A DNA stretch of 64,000 bases from assembly GCA_027694045.1 (NCBI GenBank), contig JAQEWB010000008.1:1-64000 (forward strand), given 5' to 3'. Below the pieces are notes generated by a model that searched no databases, had not been told where the DNA came from, and saw nothing but the letters and a program-made list of their open reading frames with translations. Below, in pieces: positions 28,951 through 38,547 of this stretch. The position numbers were made by a program, and so were the translations under genes. Numbering within the stretch: position 1 is the stretch's first letter; each line of letters starts with the position of its first letter. Source of the stretch: Bacillaceae bacterium OF18-1A (lineage in GTDB: Bacteria > Bacillota > Bacilli > Bacillales > Bacillaceae_G).

Positions 28951-29130
28951 TGCTTTATAAACGATCATTGCGGAAAAACAATAAATTTGGTTTTCATCAT
29001 CGTTAATAGAAACACCAACTTGGTACTTAATATCTACAAAGTTACTATCATCAATCTTTTTCAAAAATACATTTACAGCGTCTTCTAAGTCTTTTTCGTG
29101 ACTTTCATCAAACACCTTTACACGAATCAT
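28948..29130 (-). CDS. cse60: Cse60-family sporulation protein
   Basis: 60-aa protein MIRVKVFDESHEKDLEDAVN with C-terminal CFSAMIVYKA, matching the Cse60 family. In B. subtilis cse60 is transcribed by sigma-E in the mother cell; its role is unclear. It follows a 78-aa gene with one base between them, so they form an operon. A sigma-E-like promoter lies upstream of that first gene. Confidence 0.85.
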   Translation of the reverse strand: MIRVKVFDESHEKDLEDAVNVFLKKIDDSNFVDIKYQVGVSINDDENQIYCFSAMIVYKA

Positions 29131-29131
29131 G

Positions 29132-29368
29132 TTAACACCATCCTAGATCGCAGCCCTCCGCCGCTTGATTATTGCCACGGTGCGTATCTATGATGCGATA
29201 AAACTTTCCATCTTCATATATATATCCGTCTTCTAACACATATTGTTTATCATCAGTATAGACATAAAACTTACCTATCATAAATTTACTCGTATATAAT
29301 TCCAAATAATCTGGTCTAAATTTAGCTACAACTTTATTTGTAATGTCAATTTTTATTGTGCGCCCCAC
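29132..29368 (-). CDS. hypothetical protein, operon partner of cse60
   Basis: 78-aa unrecognised protein. It is rich in Tyr, Asp and Lys, with a beta-rich look (KFYVYTDDKQYVLEDGYIYE) and C-terminal GCDLGWC carrying two Cys. No signal peptide or membrane segment. A very strong ribosome site (GAGGAGGGAGAGAAGGTG) precedes it. Co-transcription with cse60 implies mother-cell expression during sporulation; this is inferred. Confidence 0.75.
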   Translation of the reverse strand: MGRTIKIDITNKVVAKFRPDYLELYTSKFMIGKFYVYTDDKQYVLEDGYIYEDGKFYRIIDTHRGNNQAAEGCDLGWC

Positions 29369-29405
29369 CTTCTCTCCCTCCTCTGCAAAGAACGGATTTA
29401 GGTAT

Positions 29406-29431
29406 ATTGTATTAGCGATTTTACATTTTAT
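29406..29431 (-). promoter_or_regulatory. candidate sigma-E promoter of the cse60 operon
   Basis: On the minus strand ATA (29429-29431), 15-bp spacer, then AATACAAT (29406-29413), close to the sigma-E pattern ATA-N16-CATACAnT. Confidence 0.5.
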
Positions 29432-29560
29432 GCTTAAAAATAAGTGGATATGCCCTCTTTCTTCGCCCGTACTATTTTTGTAAAAAAGTCATCCATCGCG
29501 CTTTTACAGAAAGTACGACTCCGACCTAACTATCTTGTATTTATCGAATTTTGAAGCGAG

Positions 29561-29670
29561 ATAAAGTGAAACTTTAATCAGTGGGGGTTTTGTTGATCCC
29601 CCACCTAACTTCTTTGCTCTCACTGAATTTTGAGGTGGGGGTCTTACTGCCCGGCGAATAGCGGGATAAA
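29561..29670 (+). repeat. bcr-like interspersed repeat, copy C (110 bp)
   Basis: ATAAAGTGAAACTTTAATCAG at the left end, GCCCGGCGAATAGCGGGATAAA at the right. The arms CCCCCACCT (29598-29606) and AGGTGGGGG (29633-29641) pair perfectly; GTGGGGG at 29581 can alternatively pair with CCCCCAC. It lies between the cse60 operon and the CarD promoter. Confidence 0.88.
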
Positions 29671-29708
29671 TAAGAGAAAAAAATATCCAAAAAAAGTAGT
29701 TTTACTTA

Positions 29709-29738
29709 TTGACTCGACCATAAATATTATGGTATTAT
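29709..29738 (+). promoter_or_regulatory. sigma-A promoter of the CarD-type gene
   Basis: TTGACT (29709-29714), 18-bp spacer, TATTAT (29733-29738), about 70 bp before the start codon. Confidence 0.65.
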
Positions 29739-29807
29739 ATAAAATTTTACATTTTTACATACGTGTGTTATCATTAAAAGTGGTTACCACATATGGAGGT
29801 GGATGAT

Positions 29808-30287
29808 TTGTTTCAAATTGGTGATAAAATCGTTTATCCAATGCACGGTGCAGGGATCATCGAAGCAATTGAAGAGAAAGAAATTTTAGGCACTACGCGT
29901 CAATACTGCGTAATACGCATCATTAGTAAAGATATGCAAGTAATGCTTCCGATGGATCAATTACAAAAATCAGGTATTCGTTATATTGTTGATAAAGGTA
30001 CGTTAGATGATATACTTCTTGAATTTCAGCATGGGGAATCAGACCCATCGCTCTCATGGAAACAAAGATATACGATGAATATGGAAAAAATGAAAAACGG
30101 CAATCTGCAAGATAGTGCAGAAGTTGTTCGGGATTTACTTCGTCGCAATAAAGAAAGAGCATTAAATGCGAGCGAAAAACAAATGCTAGATAATGCACGT
30201 AAAATGATGATTAGCGAAGTTGCACTTGTGCAAGATGTTTCTGAACATCAAGCAACAGAATTTCTTCAAGAGACAATTAATCATTAA
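29808..30287 (+). CDS. CarD/CdnL-family transcriptional regulator
   Basis: About 159-aa protein that, by family, binds RNA polymerase beta through its N-terminal RID (Tudor-like) domain and promoter DNA through its C-terminal helical domain, stabilising open complexes. N-terminus: MFQIGDKIVYPMHGAGIIEAIE. Middle: MDQLQKSGIRYIVD. I use TTG at 29808 because GGAGGTG is five to six bases upstream and this gives the family start MFQIGD; an in-frame ATG at 29793 overlaps that ribosome site. B. subtilis YdeB is the likely homologue. Confidence 0.93.
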   Translation: MFQIGDKIVYPMHGAGIIEAIEEKEILGTTRQYCVIRIISKDMQVMLPMDQLQKSGIRYIVDKGTLDDILLEFQHGESDPSLSWKQRYTMNMEKMKNGNLQDSAEVVRDLLRRNKERALNASEKQMLDNARKMMISEVALVQDVSEHQATEFLQETINH

Positions 30288-30291
30288 ATTT

Positions 30292-30317
30292 AAAATAGCT
30301 GACTGCTATTTTTTTTT
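30292..30317 (+). terminator. terminator of the CarD-type gene
   Basis: AATAGC-TGACT-GCTATT followed by eight or more T. Confidence 0.85.
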
Positions 30318-30319
30318 GC

Positions 30320-30355
30320 AAAAAAGGACGAAGAGTTGTACCTTCGTCCTTTTCT
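30320..30355 (-). terminator. gdh: gdh terminator
   Basis: Stem AAAAGGACGAAG / CTTCGTCCTTTT directly after the minus-strand gdh stop. Confidence 0.85.
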
Positions 30356-30356
30356 A

Positions 30357-32013
<1,657 letters not shown>

Positions 32014-32049
32014 CGCTCATTACCCTTCTTAACGAAATGTCATAGGTTA

Positions 32050-32469
32050 TCACTCTGGATCAGTAGAGTGAGCTTTTATCTTTTCTTTTTGACGTTCACA
32101 AATCTTTTCTGCAATAGCACCAGAAACATTCTTTTCTCGCTCCACTTTCTTTATCTTTACGTGATCTAAATGATCCTCTAAAGTAAGCGTAACTTTATCG
32201 TTCGGCGGATTATGCGCTCCTTGAAATGTAAGAAATTGTAGCGTCAATTCATATCTAGGAACGAATTCATCTTTCTTACCGAGACGCTTTATATTTATAA
32301 CTGAAGCACATTCATATTGATCTTCCGTCACTTGTCTAATAACCGAATAGTATCTATTCGATAAAGCACTCTCTAAAAGTTGTTCTCTTGATTCTTTCGC
32401 GAAAGAATCACTTGGAGAAGAGAAAAAGGCCGCACATAGCATTGTCATAACTACACATATTTTTTTCAT
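32050..32469 (-). CDS. DUF3888 domain secreted protein
   Basis: 139-aa protein with a signal peptide (KKICVVMTMLCAAFFS, cleavage probably after SFA near residue 24). The mature part matches DUF3888, a Bacillus-specific domain of unknown function: LLESALSNRYYSVIRQ, FVPRYELTLQFLTFQGAHNP and a charged C-terminus. A good ribosome site (AAGGAGGG) precedes it. It is immediately upstream of glcU-gdh and may be read with them; a link to spores or glucose use is only inferred from that. Confidence 0.8.
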   Translation of the reverse strand: MKKICVVMTMLCAAFFSSPSDSFAKESREQLLESALSNRYYSVIRQVTEDQYECASVINIKRLGKKDEFVPRYELTLQFLTFQGAHNPPNDKVTLTLEDHLDHVKIKKVEREKNVSGAIAEKICERQKEKIKAHSTDPE

Positions 32470-32513
32470 AGTTCCCTCCTTGTTCTATAAATTAGTGTTC
32501 TCAAAACTCCCAT

Positions 32514-32549
32514 AAAAAAACGACTTTCCCTATATAGGAAAGTCGTTTT
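32514..32549 (-). terminator. moaD: terminator after the moaD-moaE-mobB-moeA unit
   Basis: Perfect stem AAAACGACTTTCC / GGAAAGTCGTTTT followed by T-run on the minus strand, 14 bp after the moaD stop. Confidence 0.9.
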
Positions 32550-32562
32550 AATGAATCCAATA

Positions 32563-32796
32563 TTAACCACCACTCACTGGTGGTATGAGTGCAACAACAT
32601 CACCAGATTGGATCGTATCCTCTTCATTTGCGTACTCTTCATTAATTGCAACCATCATTGGCGCTGAAACTGGTACGTTATAGTCTTTCGCAACAATCTC
32701 TTTTAACTCTGCAACCGTAATGTTTTCTTTCTCTATTTGTAATTCACTTGCTCCTGCTTCTTCTTGCAAGTGAGCAAATAACAATACTCGAATCAT
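32563..32796 (-). CDS. moaD: molybdopterin synthase sulfur carrier subunit MoaD
   Basis: 77-aa ubiquitin-like protein that carries sulfur as a C-terminal thiocarboxylate. The essential diglycine is present at the end (PPVSGG). MoeB adenylates it and MoaE uses it to convert cyclic pyranopterin monophosphate to molybdopterin. It begins two bases after moaE and is the last gene of moeA-mobB-moaE-moaD. Confidence 0.95.
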   Translation of the reverse strand: MIRVLLFAHLQEEAGASELQIEKENITVAELKEIVAKDYNVPVSAPMMVAINEEYANEEDTIQSGDVVALIPPVSGG

Positions 32797-32798
32797 AT

Positions 32799-33263
32799 TT
32801 ATATCTCCTTCCCAGGCTCTCCTGCTGGATATGGCATTTTTTCTAACTGATCACCAATCCAAGAATCACCATCTTCCCAAAATTCCTTTTTCCAAATCGG
32901 AACAATTTGTTTTATACGTTCCATAATATATTCATTTGCTTCATAAGCTGCTTTACGGTGTGGTGTTGAAACAGCGACAACAACTGCGATATCAGAAATT
33001 TGCAGTGTACCGATGCGATGTGTAATCGCAACATGCGTACCAGGCCATTTCTCTTTCACTTCTGAGCCAATTTTCTCTAACATCTTCTCTGCCATCGTCT
33101 TATAAGCAACATACTCTAAGTATAGTGTACGACGCCCTTTCGTAAACTCTCTAACCGTTCCAATAAATGTTGTCACTGCACCGCATTCACGACGAATTAC
33201 TTTCTTTGCTACTTCTTCAATCGAGATTTCTGTATCAATTACTTCATAATACGTATTTGTCAT
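32799..33263 (-). CDS. moaE: molybdopterin synthase catalytic subunit MoaE
   Basis: 154-aa large subunit of molybdopterin synthase. Conserved segments: CGAVTTFIGTVRE, the motif AITHRIGTLQISDIAVVVAVSTPHR (partly quoted: HRIGTL), YEANEYIMERIKQIVPIWKKE with the active-site Lys, and a C-terminal EDGDSWIG. It overlaps mobB by four bases (ATGA), indicating coupled translation, and pairs with the adjacent MoaD. Confidence 0.96.
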   Translation of the reverse strand: MTNTYYEVIDTEISIEEVAKKVIRRECGAVTTFIGTVREFTKGRRTLYLEYVAYKTMAEKMLEKIGSEVKEKWPGTHVAITHRIGTLQISDIAVVVAVSTPHRKAAYEANEYIMERIKQIVPIWKKEFWEDGDSWIGDQLEKMPYPAGEPGKEI

Positions 33264-33775
33264 TTCGCGCTCCTAACCGTTTGTACAAACCAATCTATAT
33301 ACAGCTCTTCTTCTGTTATATGAAATACTTTATATTCTTCTCGTACATTTAGCGGAGCATCCTGCCACGTAATAACTGCCGCTACATTTTCTACTTTATG
33401 TAAAAGTTCGAAGTCTTCCGCAGAACGAAGTAACACTACTTTCGGATAGTTTTCTTTTTTATAGCCCTCTATTAAAATCGTATCCACTTCAAAAAACTCA
33501 TATAAGCGAATAATGTCTTGTAAGGACCATTCCTCTCTTAGTGAAGAAAGCGAAAGCAATCCAGCTCCTTCTACACTACTTACGACAGCACCAGCTTTCC
33601 GGTGTCTTTCACTATCTTTTTGCACTACTTCTGGAAAACCGCCGTGCCCATGATGTTTAATCGTAGCCACTTTTATTCCCCTTTGTGCTAACGCATGTAC
33701 AACTTTCTCGACGAGCGTTGTTTTACCGCTATTTTGATACCCGACTATTTGTAAGATTGAAGGGGCTTTTCCCAT
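33260..33775 (-). CDS. mobB: molybdopterin-guanine dinucleotide biosynthesis adapter MobB
   Basis: About 171-aa P-loop GTPase; Walker A GYQNSGKTT near residue 13, then TIKHHGHGGF and DTILIEGYKKE. It assists MobA in making the dinucleotide form of the cofactor. No mobA lies in this window. Two starts are possible: ATG 33775 (MGKAPS) with GAGGG 12 bases upstream, or TTG 33781 with that site six bases upstream. Either way it overlaps the 3' end of moeA by about 30 bases. Confidence 0.93.
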   Translation of the reverse strand: MGKAPSILQIVGYQNSGKTTLVEKVVHALAQRGIKVATIKHHGHGGFPEVVQKDSERHRKAGAVVSSVEGAGLLSLSSLREEWSLQDIIRLYEFFEVDTILIEGYKKENYPKVVLLRSAEDFELLHKVENVAAVITWQDAPLNVREEYKVFHITEEELYIDWFVQTVRSAK

Positions 33776-35034
33776 GGCCAATCACATCCCTCAGAGTGAT
33801 CTAACAATAATACGGATACTTTCATCCCCGCCTCAAACCCTCTCGTTCCTCCAGGTAATACGATAAAAGCATTTGCATCTGCAAGTGAAGAAACTGCACT
33901 CGATTTATCTAAACCGACTGGCGTCACTTGTAGTCCTCCATCGACAATCGTCACGTTTGCTCTCACAAAACGAGTGAACGGATTGGGCTTCGGAAAATCT
34001 TGTTGCAAAATAGCGTCAGCTCTATATACGTGAGGCTCCTTCGCGTGCAAATATGTTTTTATAATTGGATGCACAAATAATTCGAATCCTACATAACAAG
34101 CTGATGGATTTCCTGATAAACCGAACAGTAACTTTCCATCCACTTCAGCTACTGTCGTTACACTTCCTGGCCTCATTGCTATTTTATTGAAGAGTACATT
34201 CGCTTGTAATCTTTCATAAATAGCCGGCAAGTAGTCATAATCTCCTACCGACACACCGCCTGTCGTAATTAAAATATCAACTTCATCCATCGCTGATTGA
34301 ACAGCTGTAAAACATGCATCTAACTCATCGGCAAGCTGGCCATAATATCGGACTTTACCTCCAGCTTTCATAATTTGAGCAGCAATCATATAAGAGTTAC
34401 TATTTCTAATTTTCCCCGGCTGTAACGACTCATGTACTTCTAACAATTCACTTCCTGTCGTTACAATACCGACAACAGGCTGTTTTACAACTTTCACCGT
34501 ACTATATCCAAACGTCGCTAACAGCGCAGCAACACCTGGGTTAATTGCAACACCTTTCTTAACGAGAACTTGATTTTGTTTTATATCTTCCCCTTTAAAC
34601 GATACATTGTCACCACTTTTGAAGGGACGCTTTAATTTCATATATGTTTTTCCGTTCTTCTCGAATCCTTCTGTAAGTTCTAGCATTACAACTGCATTGC
34701 ATCCGTCTGGAATAGCAGCTCCTGTCATAATACGAACCGCTTGAAAAGGCCCTACTTCCGCTGCAAAAACAGACCCTGCCCCGATTTCTCCTATCACTTC
34801 AAATTCAACTGGATTCTCTTGACTAGCTCCTGCCGTATCTTCTGCTCGTATCGCAAAGCCATCATAAGGAGAACGATCAAAATGAGGAACATCATGATCT
34901 GAGACAACATCCTCCCCAAGAATTCTACCGTAACTGTCCGTAATAGAAACCTCTTCTACTTCACCATGCTTCGCATATTGCATCACCCGTTCTACTGCCT
35001 CGGCAACTTGAATCGGAATTCGTTTTTCTAACAT
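33745..35034 (-). CDS. moeA: molybdopterin molybdenumtransferase MoeA
   Basis: 429-aa enzyme inserting molybdate into adenylated molybdopterin. Domains: N-terminal dimer/linker region with DVPHFDRSPYDGFAIRAED, a MoCF-binding domain with GIVTTGSELLE and LITTGGVSVGDYDY, and a C-terminal beta domain (FGLSGNPSACYVGFELF). Of two adjacent ATGs I use the second (35034), seven bases after GAGGTG. First gene of a four-gene unit; divergent from moaC. Confidence 0.96.
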   Translation of the reverse strand: MLEKRIPIQVAEAVERVMQYAKHGEVEEVSITDSYGRILGEDVVSDHDVPHFDRSPYDGFAIRAEDTAGASQENPVEFEVIGEIGAGSVFAAEVGPFQAVRIMTGAAIPDGCNAVVMLELTEGFEKNGKTYMKLKRPFKSGDNVSFKGEDIKQNQVLVKKGVAINPGVAALLATFGYSTVKVVKQPVVGIVTTGSELLEVHESLQPGKIRNSNSYMIAAQIMKAGGKVRYYGQLADELDACFTAVQSAMDEVDILITTGGVSVGDYDYLPAIYERLQANVLFNKIAMRPGSVTTVAEVDGKLLFGLSGNPSACYVGFELFVHPIIKTYLHAKEPHVYRADAILQQDFPKPNPFTRFVRANVTIVDGGLQVTPVGLDKSSAVSSLADANAFIVLPGGTRGFEAGMKVSVLLLDHSEGCDWPWEKPLQSYK

Positions 35035-35117
35035 CATTTCTCACCTCATATTTGCAATTTTTTTTATCTCGATTAAACTTTATATATTAAACAGAAATTA
35101 CTTCAAGGAGGAATTCC

Positions 35118-35603
35118 ATGTCTTCATTCACACACTTTAATGACCAAGGACGCGCAAAGATGGTTGATATAAGCGACAAAAAAGCAACCGTTCGAACAGC
35201 AATTGCGTGCTCTAGCATTGTCGTTACAAAAGAAATTTACGATAAAATCTCTCACAACGAAATTGGGAAAGGTGACGTATTAGCAGTTGCACAAATCGCA
35301 GGCATTATGGCTGCGAAACGCACTTCTGATATTATCCCAATGTGCCATCCTTTATTATTAAAAGGTGTTGATGTTTCTTTCGATTGGAAACAATCAGAAG
35401 GACACTATCGATTACTTATTGAAGTAAAAGTGAAAACAGAAGGTAGCACTGGTGTTGAAATGGAAGCTTTAACAGCTGCTTCAGCTACCGCTCTTACCGT
35501 GTACGATATGTGTAAAGCTGTCGATAAAGGTATGATTATTGGTGAAACGTACTTACTTGAAAAAACAGGCGGAAAAAGTGGAGATTATACGAGAAATGCT
35601 TAA
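35118..35603 (+). CDS. moaC: cyclic pyranopterin monophosphate synthase MoaC
   Basis: 161-aa enzyme that acts with MoaA in the first step of molybdenum cofactor synthesis, converting the MoaA product to cPMP. Conserved segments: [33 protein letters not shown], and [13 protein letters not shown] with KTGGKSGDY at the C-terminus. AAGGAGG precedes the ATG. It is the only plus-strand gene in the cluster and lies between two minus-strand mo operons. Confidence 0.97.
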   Translation: MSSFTHFNDQGRAKMVDISDKKATVRTAIACSSIVVTKEIYDKISHNEIGKGDVLAVAQIAGIMAAKRTSDIIPMCHPLLLKGVDVSFDWKQSEGHYRLLIEVKVKTEGSTGVEMEALTAASATALTVYDMCKAVDKGMIIGETYLLEKTGGKSGDYTRNA

Positions 35604-35611
35604 TTCTCTCC

Positions 35612-35643
35612 GTTGAACCTAAAGGAGTTCCTTTAGGTTCAAC
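35612..35643. other. perfect hairpin between convergent moaC and moeB
   Basis: 15-bp perfect arms GTTGAACCTAAAGGA / TCCTTTAGGTTCAAC with a two-base centre. Neither strand has a T-run directly after, so it is not a classic intrinsic terminator. The moeB stop codon lies inside it. Confidence 0.75.
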
Positions 35644-36652
35644 CTATATATCTTGCATATAAACTTTTCGCTACATTCATATCATTTGTCCCATGAATAA
35701 ACGCTCTGCCGTCTGTAAATAAAACGAAACGAAATTCCTCTACAGGAAATGATAGTAAATATGGTGTAGCTTTTACGTCCACACTTTTTTGTAAACGCTT
35801 TTTAATTTCTTCTAAATTAAAACCTTTCCGCACACCTGGACGAATTTGCACTGTATTTCGCCCACATAACACTTCTGTTTTCGTTTGTGCTTCAAATGTT
35901 AAACTCGGATATGTACGTAATCTCCCGCAAGATAAACACGTATCTTTTTTCTGCCTATTCACCTTAAATGCCATCTGTTGATTATTCCACAGATCGAACG
36001 ATAACATCGTTTCACGAAGTGCCCCAAAGTCTTCTACTAATATTTTCAATGCTTCAGTCATTTGATGTGCCACCACTAATTGTACTGCTGGTTGTATAAT
36101 CCCAGCTGTATCACATGTTGCTCCGCTTGCTGGATGCTCCATTAAACAGCGGAAACACGGTGTCTTCCCAGGTAGAATTGTATACGTTACCCCGTAGCTT
36201 CCAACACACCCACCATATATCCACGGAATATTATACTTTTGCGAAATATCATTAATAAGAAGGCGCGTTTCAAAATTATCTGTCGCATCTAATATTAAAT
36301 CTACACTATGTATGAGTTCTTCCATTTCTTGCACTGTTGCATCCGTCACAACCGGATGAATTTCTACTTCAGAATTAATTGCTTTTAAATGCTCTGCTGC
36401 CGCTACCGCCTTTGGTTTATACTGCTTTGCATCTTCTTCTGTATATAATTGCTGTCTTTGTAAATTACTCCATTCTACATAATCACGATCAACAATTGTT
36501 ACTTTTCCAACACCTGCCCGAACGATAGCTTCTGCATTCGCCGCACCGAGGGCACCAGCACCAATAACAAGCACATGCTTCTCTCTTATTTTTTTCTGTC
36601 CTTCTTCTCCAACACCAGGAAATAATATTTGCCTTGAATAACGCTCCTGCAT
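35639..36652 (-). CDS. moeB: MoeB/ThiF-type adenylyltransferase
   Basis: 337-aa E1-like enzyme that adenylates the C-terminal Gly of a sulfur carrier, here most likely MoaD. Nucleotide loop LVIGAGALGAAN, DRDYVEWSNLQRQ, LILDATDNFETR, and two zinc CxxC pairs (CFRC, CLSC). A C-terminal 80-residue extension ends LFTDGRAFIHGTNDMN...ARYIG. ThiF for thiamine is the alternative, but it is 16 bp after moaA in a cofactor cluster. No rhodanese domain. Confidence 0.92.
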   Translation of the reverse strand: MQERYSRQILFPGVGEEGQKKIREKHVLVIGAGALGAANAEAIVRAGVGKVTIVDRDYVEWSNLQRQQLYTEEDAKQYKPKAVAAAEHLKAINSEVEIHPVVTDATVQEMEELIHSVDLILDATDNFETRLLINDISQKYNIPWIYGGCVGSYGVTYTILPGKTPCFRCLMEHPASGATCDTAGIIQPAVQLVVAHQMTEALKILVEDFGALRETMLSFDLWNNQQMAFKVNRQKKDTCLSCGRLRTYPSLTFEAQTKTEVLCGRNTVQIRPGVRKGFNLEEIKKRLQKSVDVKATPYLLSFPVEEFRFVLFTDGRAFIHGTNDMNVAKSLYARYIG

Positions 36653-36668
36653 AAGACAGCCCCCTTTC

Positions 36669-37682
36669 TTATCCCCCTATATAAGACATTTCAATTTTCG
36701 GACGATTTTTTGCACTTTCTTCTGTCCGTTCATCTGAATATCTATCTTTCCTCTTCTTCCATATATCTTGTATAACATGTAATAGTTCCTCATCCGAAAG
36801 ATTTCCTCTAAGAAGTTCCCTTATATCCAACCCTTCTGTTGCAAACAAACAAGTGTAAAACTTTCCATCTGCTGAAATCCTTGCTCTCGTACAAGAAGAA
36901 CAAAATGACTCAGAAACAGAAGTAATAAAACCGACTTCTACATTTGTTCCAACATATCGATATCGTTTCGCAACTTCGCCAAAATAATGCGCTTCAGCTC
37001 GTTCAATCGGATACACGCTATGAATCATTTCAATTAATTCCTGCTTTGTAACTACTTGATCAAAATTCCACCCATTCGTACTCCCAACATCCATAAACTC
37101 AATAAACCTGAGCGAAATTCCTTGTTCCTTAAAATACGCAGCCATTGGCAATACTTGATGGTCATTCATTCCTTTTTTCACAACCATATTCACCTTTATT
37201 TCAAGCCCTGCTTCTTTTGCAGCCATAATCCCCTTAATTACAGGTTTCGTATTCACATTCCGGCCATTAATCTCCTTAAATACATCATCATCTATTGCAT
37301 CTAAACTAACATTTACTCTATGTAATCCAGCCTCTTTTAATGCTTTTGCTTGTTTCGTTAAATGAATTGCATTTGTCGTTAATCCTATATCTATTAACCC
37401 GTCGATTTTCACGAGACGTTCGATCAGTTTTGTTAAATCTTTACGGAGTAATGGTTCGCCACCAGTAATCCTAATTTTTTTCACACCGATACTAACAAAT
37501 AATTTTGCCACACGCTCTATTTCATCAAACGTTAGTAAGAATTCATCTTTCAAAAAAGCATAATCAGGTCCAAACACTTCCGCCGGCATGCAATACGTAC
37601 ATCTGAAATTGCAACGATCGATGACAGAAATGCGTAAATCTTGAAGCGGGCGTCCTAAAAAGTCTTTAACCTTCTCCTGCAT
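36669..37682 (-). CDS. moaA: GTP 3',8-cyclase MoaA
   Basis: 337-aa radical SAM enzyme for the first step of molybdenum cofactor synthesis. N-terminal 4Fe-4S motif [12 protein letters not shown] (CxxxCxxC); [14 protein letters not shown]-terminal second cluster [10 protein letters not shown]...CLFA. It ends with the required Gly-Gly (SYIGG). I use ATG 37682 ([10 protein letters not shown]), six bases after GGGAGG; the in-frame GTG two codons upstream overlaps the site. Upstream sequence has TATAAT as a possible -10. Operon with moeB. Confidence 0.97.
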   Translation of the reverse strand: MQEKVKDFLGRPLQDLRISVIDRCNFRCTYCMPAEVFGPDYAFLKDEFLLTFDEIERVAKLFVSIGVKKIRITGGEPLLRKDLTKLIERLVKIDGLIDIGLTTNAIHLTKQAKALKEAGLHRVNVSLDAIDDDVFKEINGRNVNTKPVIKGIMAAKEAGLEIKVNMVVKKGMNDHQVLPMAAYFKEQGISLRFIEFMDVGSTNGWNFDQVVTKQELIEMIHSVYPIERAEAHYFGEVAKRYRYVGTNVEVGFITSVSESFCSSCTRARISADGKFYTCLFATEGLDIRELLRGNLSDEELLHVIQDIWKKRKDRYSDERTEESAKNRPKIEMSYIGG

Positions 37683-37886
37683 CGCCACCCTCCCTTTCTG
37701 CCAAATTTTTCTCTTTTCATTCTATTATAATATATTTTCGAACTGCGATGTTTTTGCTTGAGTGAAACTTTAGAAGGAATCCTATATCATCCTCATACTC
37801 GCCAAGTATTCTGCTTCCTGCATAACCTCTTCTGCTTAATCTATTTACAAAAACAAGCTCAAATACTATCTTTATTTTGCATAATA

Positions 37887-37911
37887 AAAACCCCCTTAAT
37901 TCTTAAGGGAG
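37887..37911 (-). terminator. terminator of the GerPA/GerPF-like pair
   Basis: CTCCCTTAA / TTAAGGGGG stem with T-run on the minus strand, overlapping the stop at 37903. Confidence 0.75.
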
Positions 37912-38226
37912 TCCAGCAATTGAATCTACATTATCTGTATTAGGGACAGCTTGTGCGATACCTGATACATTTGCACCTTGCCCCGTATTTGCTCCTGTTA
38001 CAGCACTAGCGGGCGTTCCTCGTGTATACGTTGTCGTCACTGAATCTCCTGGTTGTAGACAAAGTTTTGTCTCCGTCCCTATTATCGTCACAACATCAAT
38101 ACAAGTACACCCCATTGAGCCACTATATGATTTCGAAGCAGTAAATGACGTATCACGTAAATTATCACCCGTAAATATATTTCCAGTATTATTAACAATA
38201 ACAAACTCTTTTATATGCGCAGGCAT
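37903..38226 (-). CDS. GerPA/GerPF-family spore protein (long form)
   Basis: 107-aa protein. The first 45 residues follow the GerPA/GerPF pattern: MPAHIKEFVIVNNTGNIFTGDN then SFTASKSYSGSMG (compare VNFGD...SKTYSGSG in GerPA). The second half is unlike typical 70-aa members: a Cys-containing stretch (CTCIDVVTII), then a Gly/Ala/Thr/Asn-rich tail. GerP proteins help germinants cross the coat and are made in the mother cell. This one lies outside the known six-gene gerP operon; role inferred from family only. Second gene of a pair. Confidence 0.75.
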   Translation of the reverse strand: MPAHIKEFVIVNNTGNIFTGDNLRDTSFTASKSYSGSMGCTCIDVVTIIGTETKLCLQPGDSVTTTYTRGTPASAVTGANTGQGANVSGIAQAVPNTDNVDSIAGLP

Positions 38227-38246
38227 ACTAACACTCTACCTTTCTT

Positions 38247-38471
38247 TTACGCACCTAATGTACGTGTACTCGTCGCTAATGGTGGTAAGAATACTGATGT
38301 CCTAATTGTAGGTTCTGCTATCCGTTTTCCATTTAAAAAAATAGCTGCACTTGATCCTCCAGCACCCGCATATATTTTCGCCACATTTAAAGGTGAGATA
38401 TCGTAACAGTCGCCAACATTAACTGCTCCTGTATTATTAATAATTTTTACTTTACGCAAATTAATCCCCAT
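38247..38471 (-). CDS. GerPA/GerPF-family spore protein
   Basis: 74-aa protein with the family pattern VKIINNTGAVNVGDCYDISPLNVAKIYAGAG (quoted as short blocks: NNTGAVNVGDCYDISP and AKIYAGAGG), and length close to GerPA/GerPF. Very strong ribosome site GGGGGAGGGG before the ATG. A candidate mother-cell promoter is only about 20 bp upstream. Probably a coat-associated protein affecting permeability or germination; inferred. First of a two-gene unit with the 107-aa gene 20 bp downstream. Confidence 0.8.
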   Translation of the reverse strand: MGINLRKVKIINNTGAVNVGDCYDISPLNVAKIYAGAGGSSAAIFLNGKRIAEPTIRTSVFLPPLATSTRTLGA

Positions 38472-38490
38472 TTCCCCTCCCCCTTTTTTA

Positions 38491-38499
38491 TACTGTATG
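38491..38499 (-). promoter_or_regulatory. candidate sigma-K/sigma-E -10 element
   Basis: CATACAGTA on the minus strand matches CATAnnnTA (sigma-K) and CATACAnT (sigma-E). It is placed just after the rhodanese-gene terminator and just before the GerPF-like gene. The -35 is not clear. Confidence 0.45.
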
Positions 38500-38503
38500 C
38501 AAA

Positions 38504-38540
38504 AGAAAAAAACTTGAAACAGACCCGTTTCAAGTTTTTA
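38504..38540 (-). terminator. terminator of the rhodanese gene
   Basis: Perfect stem AAAAACTTGAAAC / GTTTCAAGTTTTT, loop of six bases, T-run on the minus strand. Confidence 0.9.
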
Positions 38541-38547
38541 AAATTAA

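Noticed and set aside
37755..37775. Another bcr-like repeat near GAGTGAAACTTTAG
   Set aside because: Only about 13 bases match the left end of the element; the rest is absent, so it could be chance.
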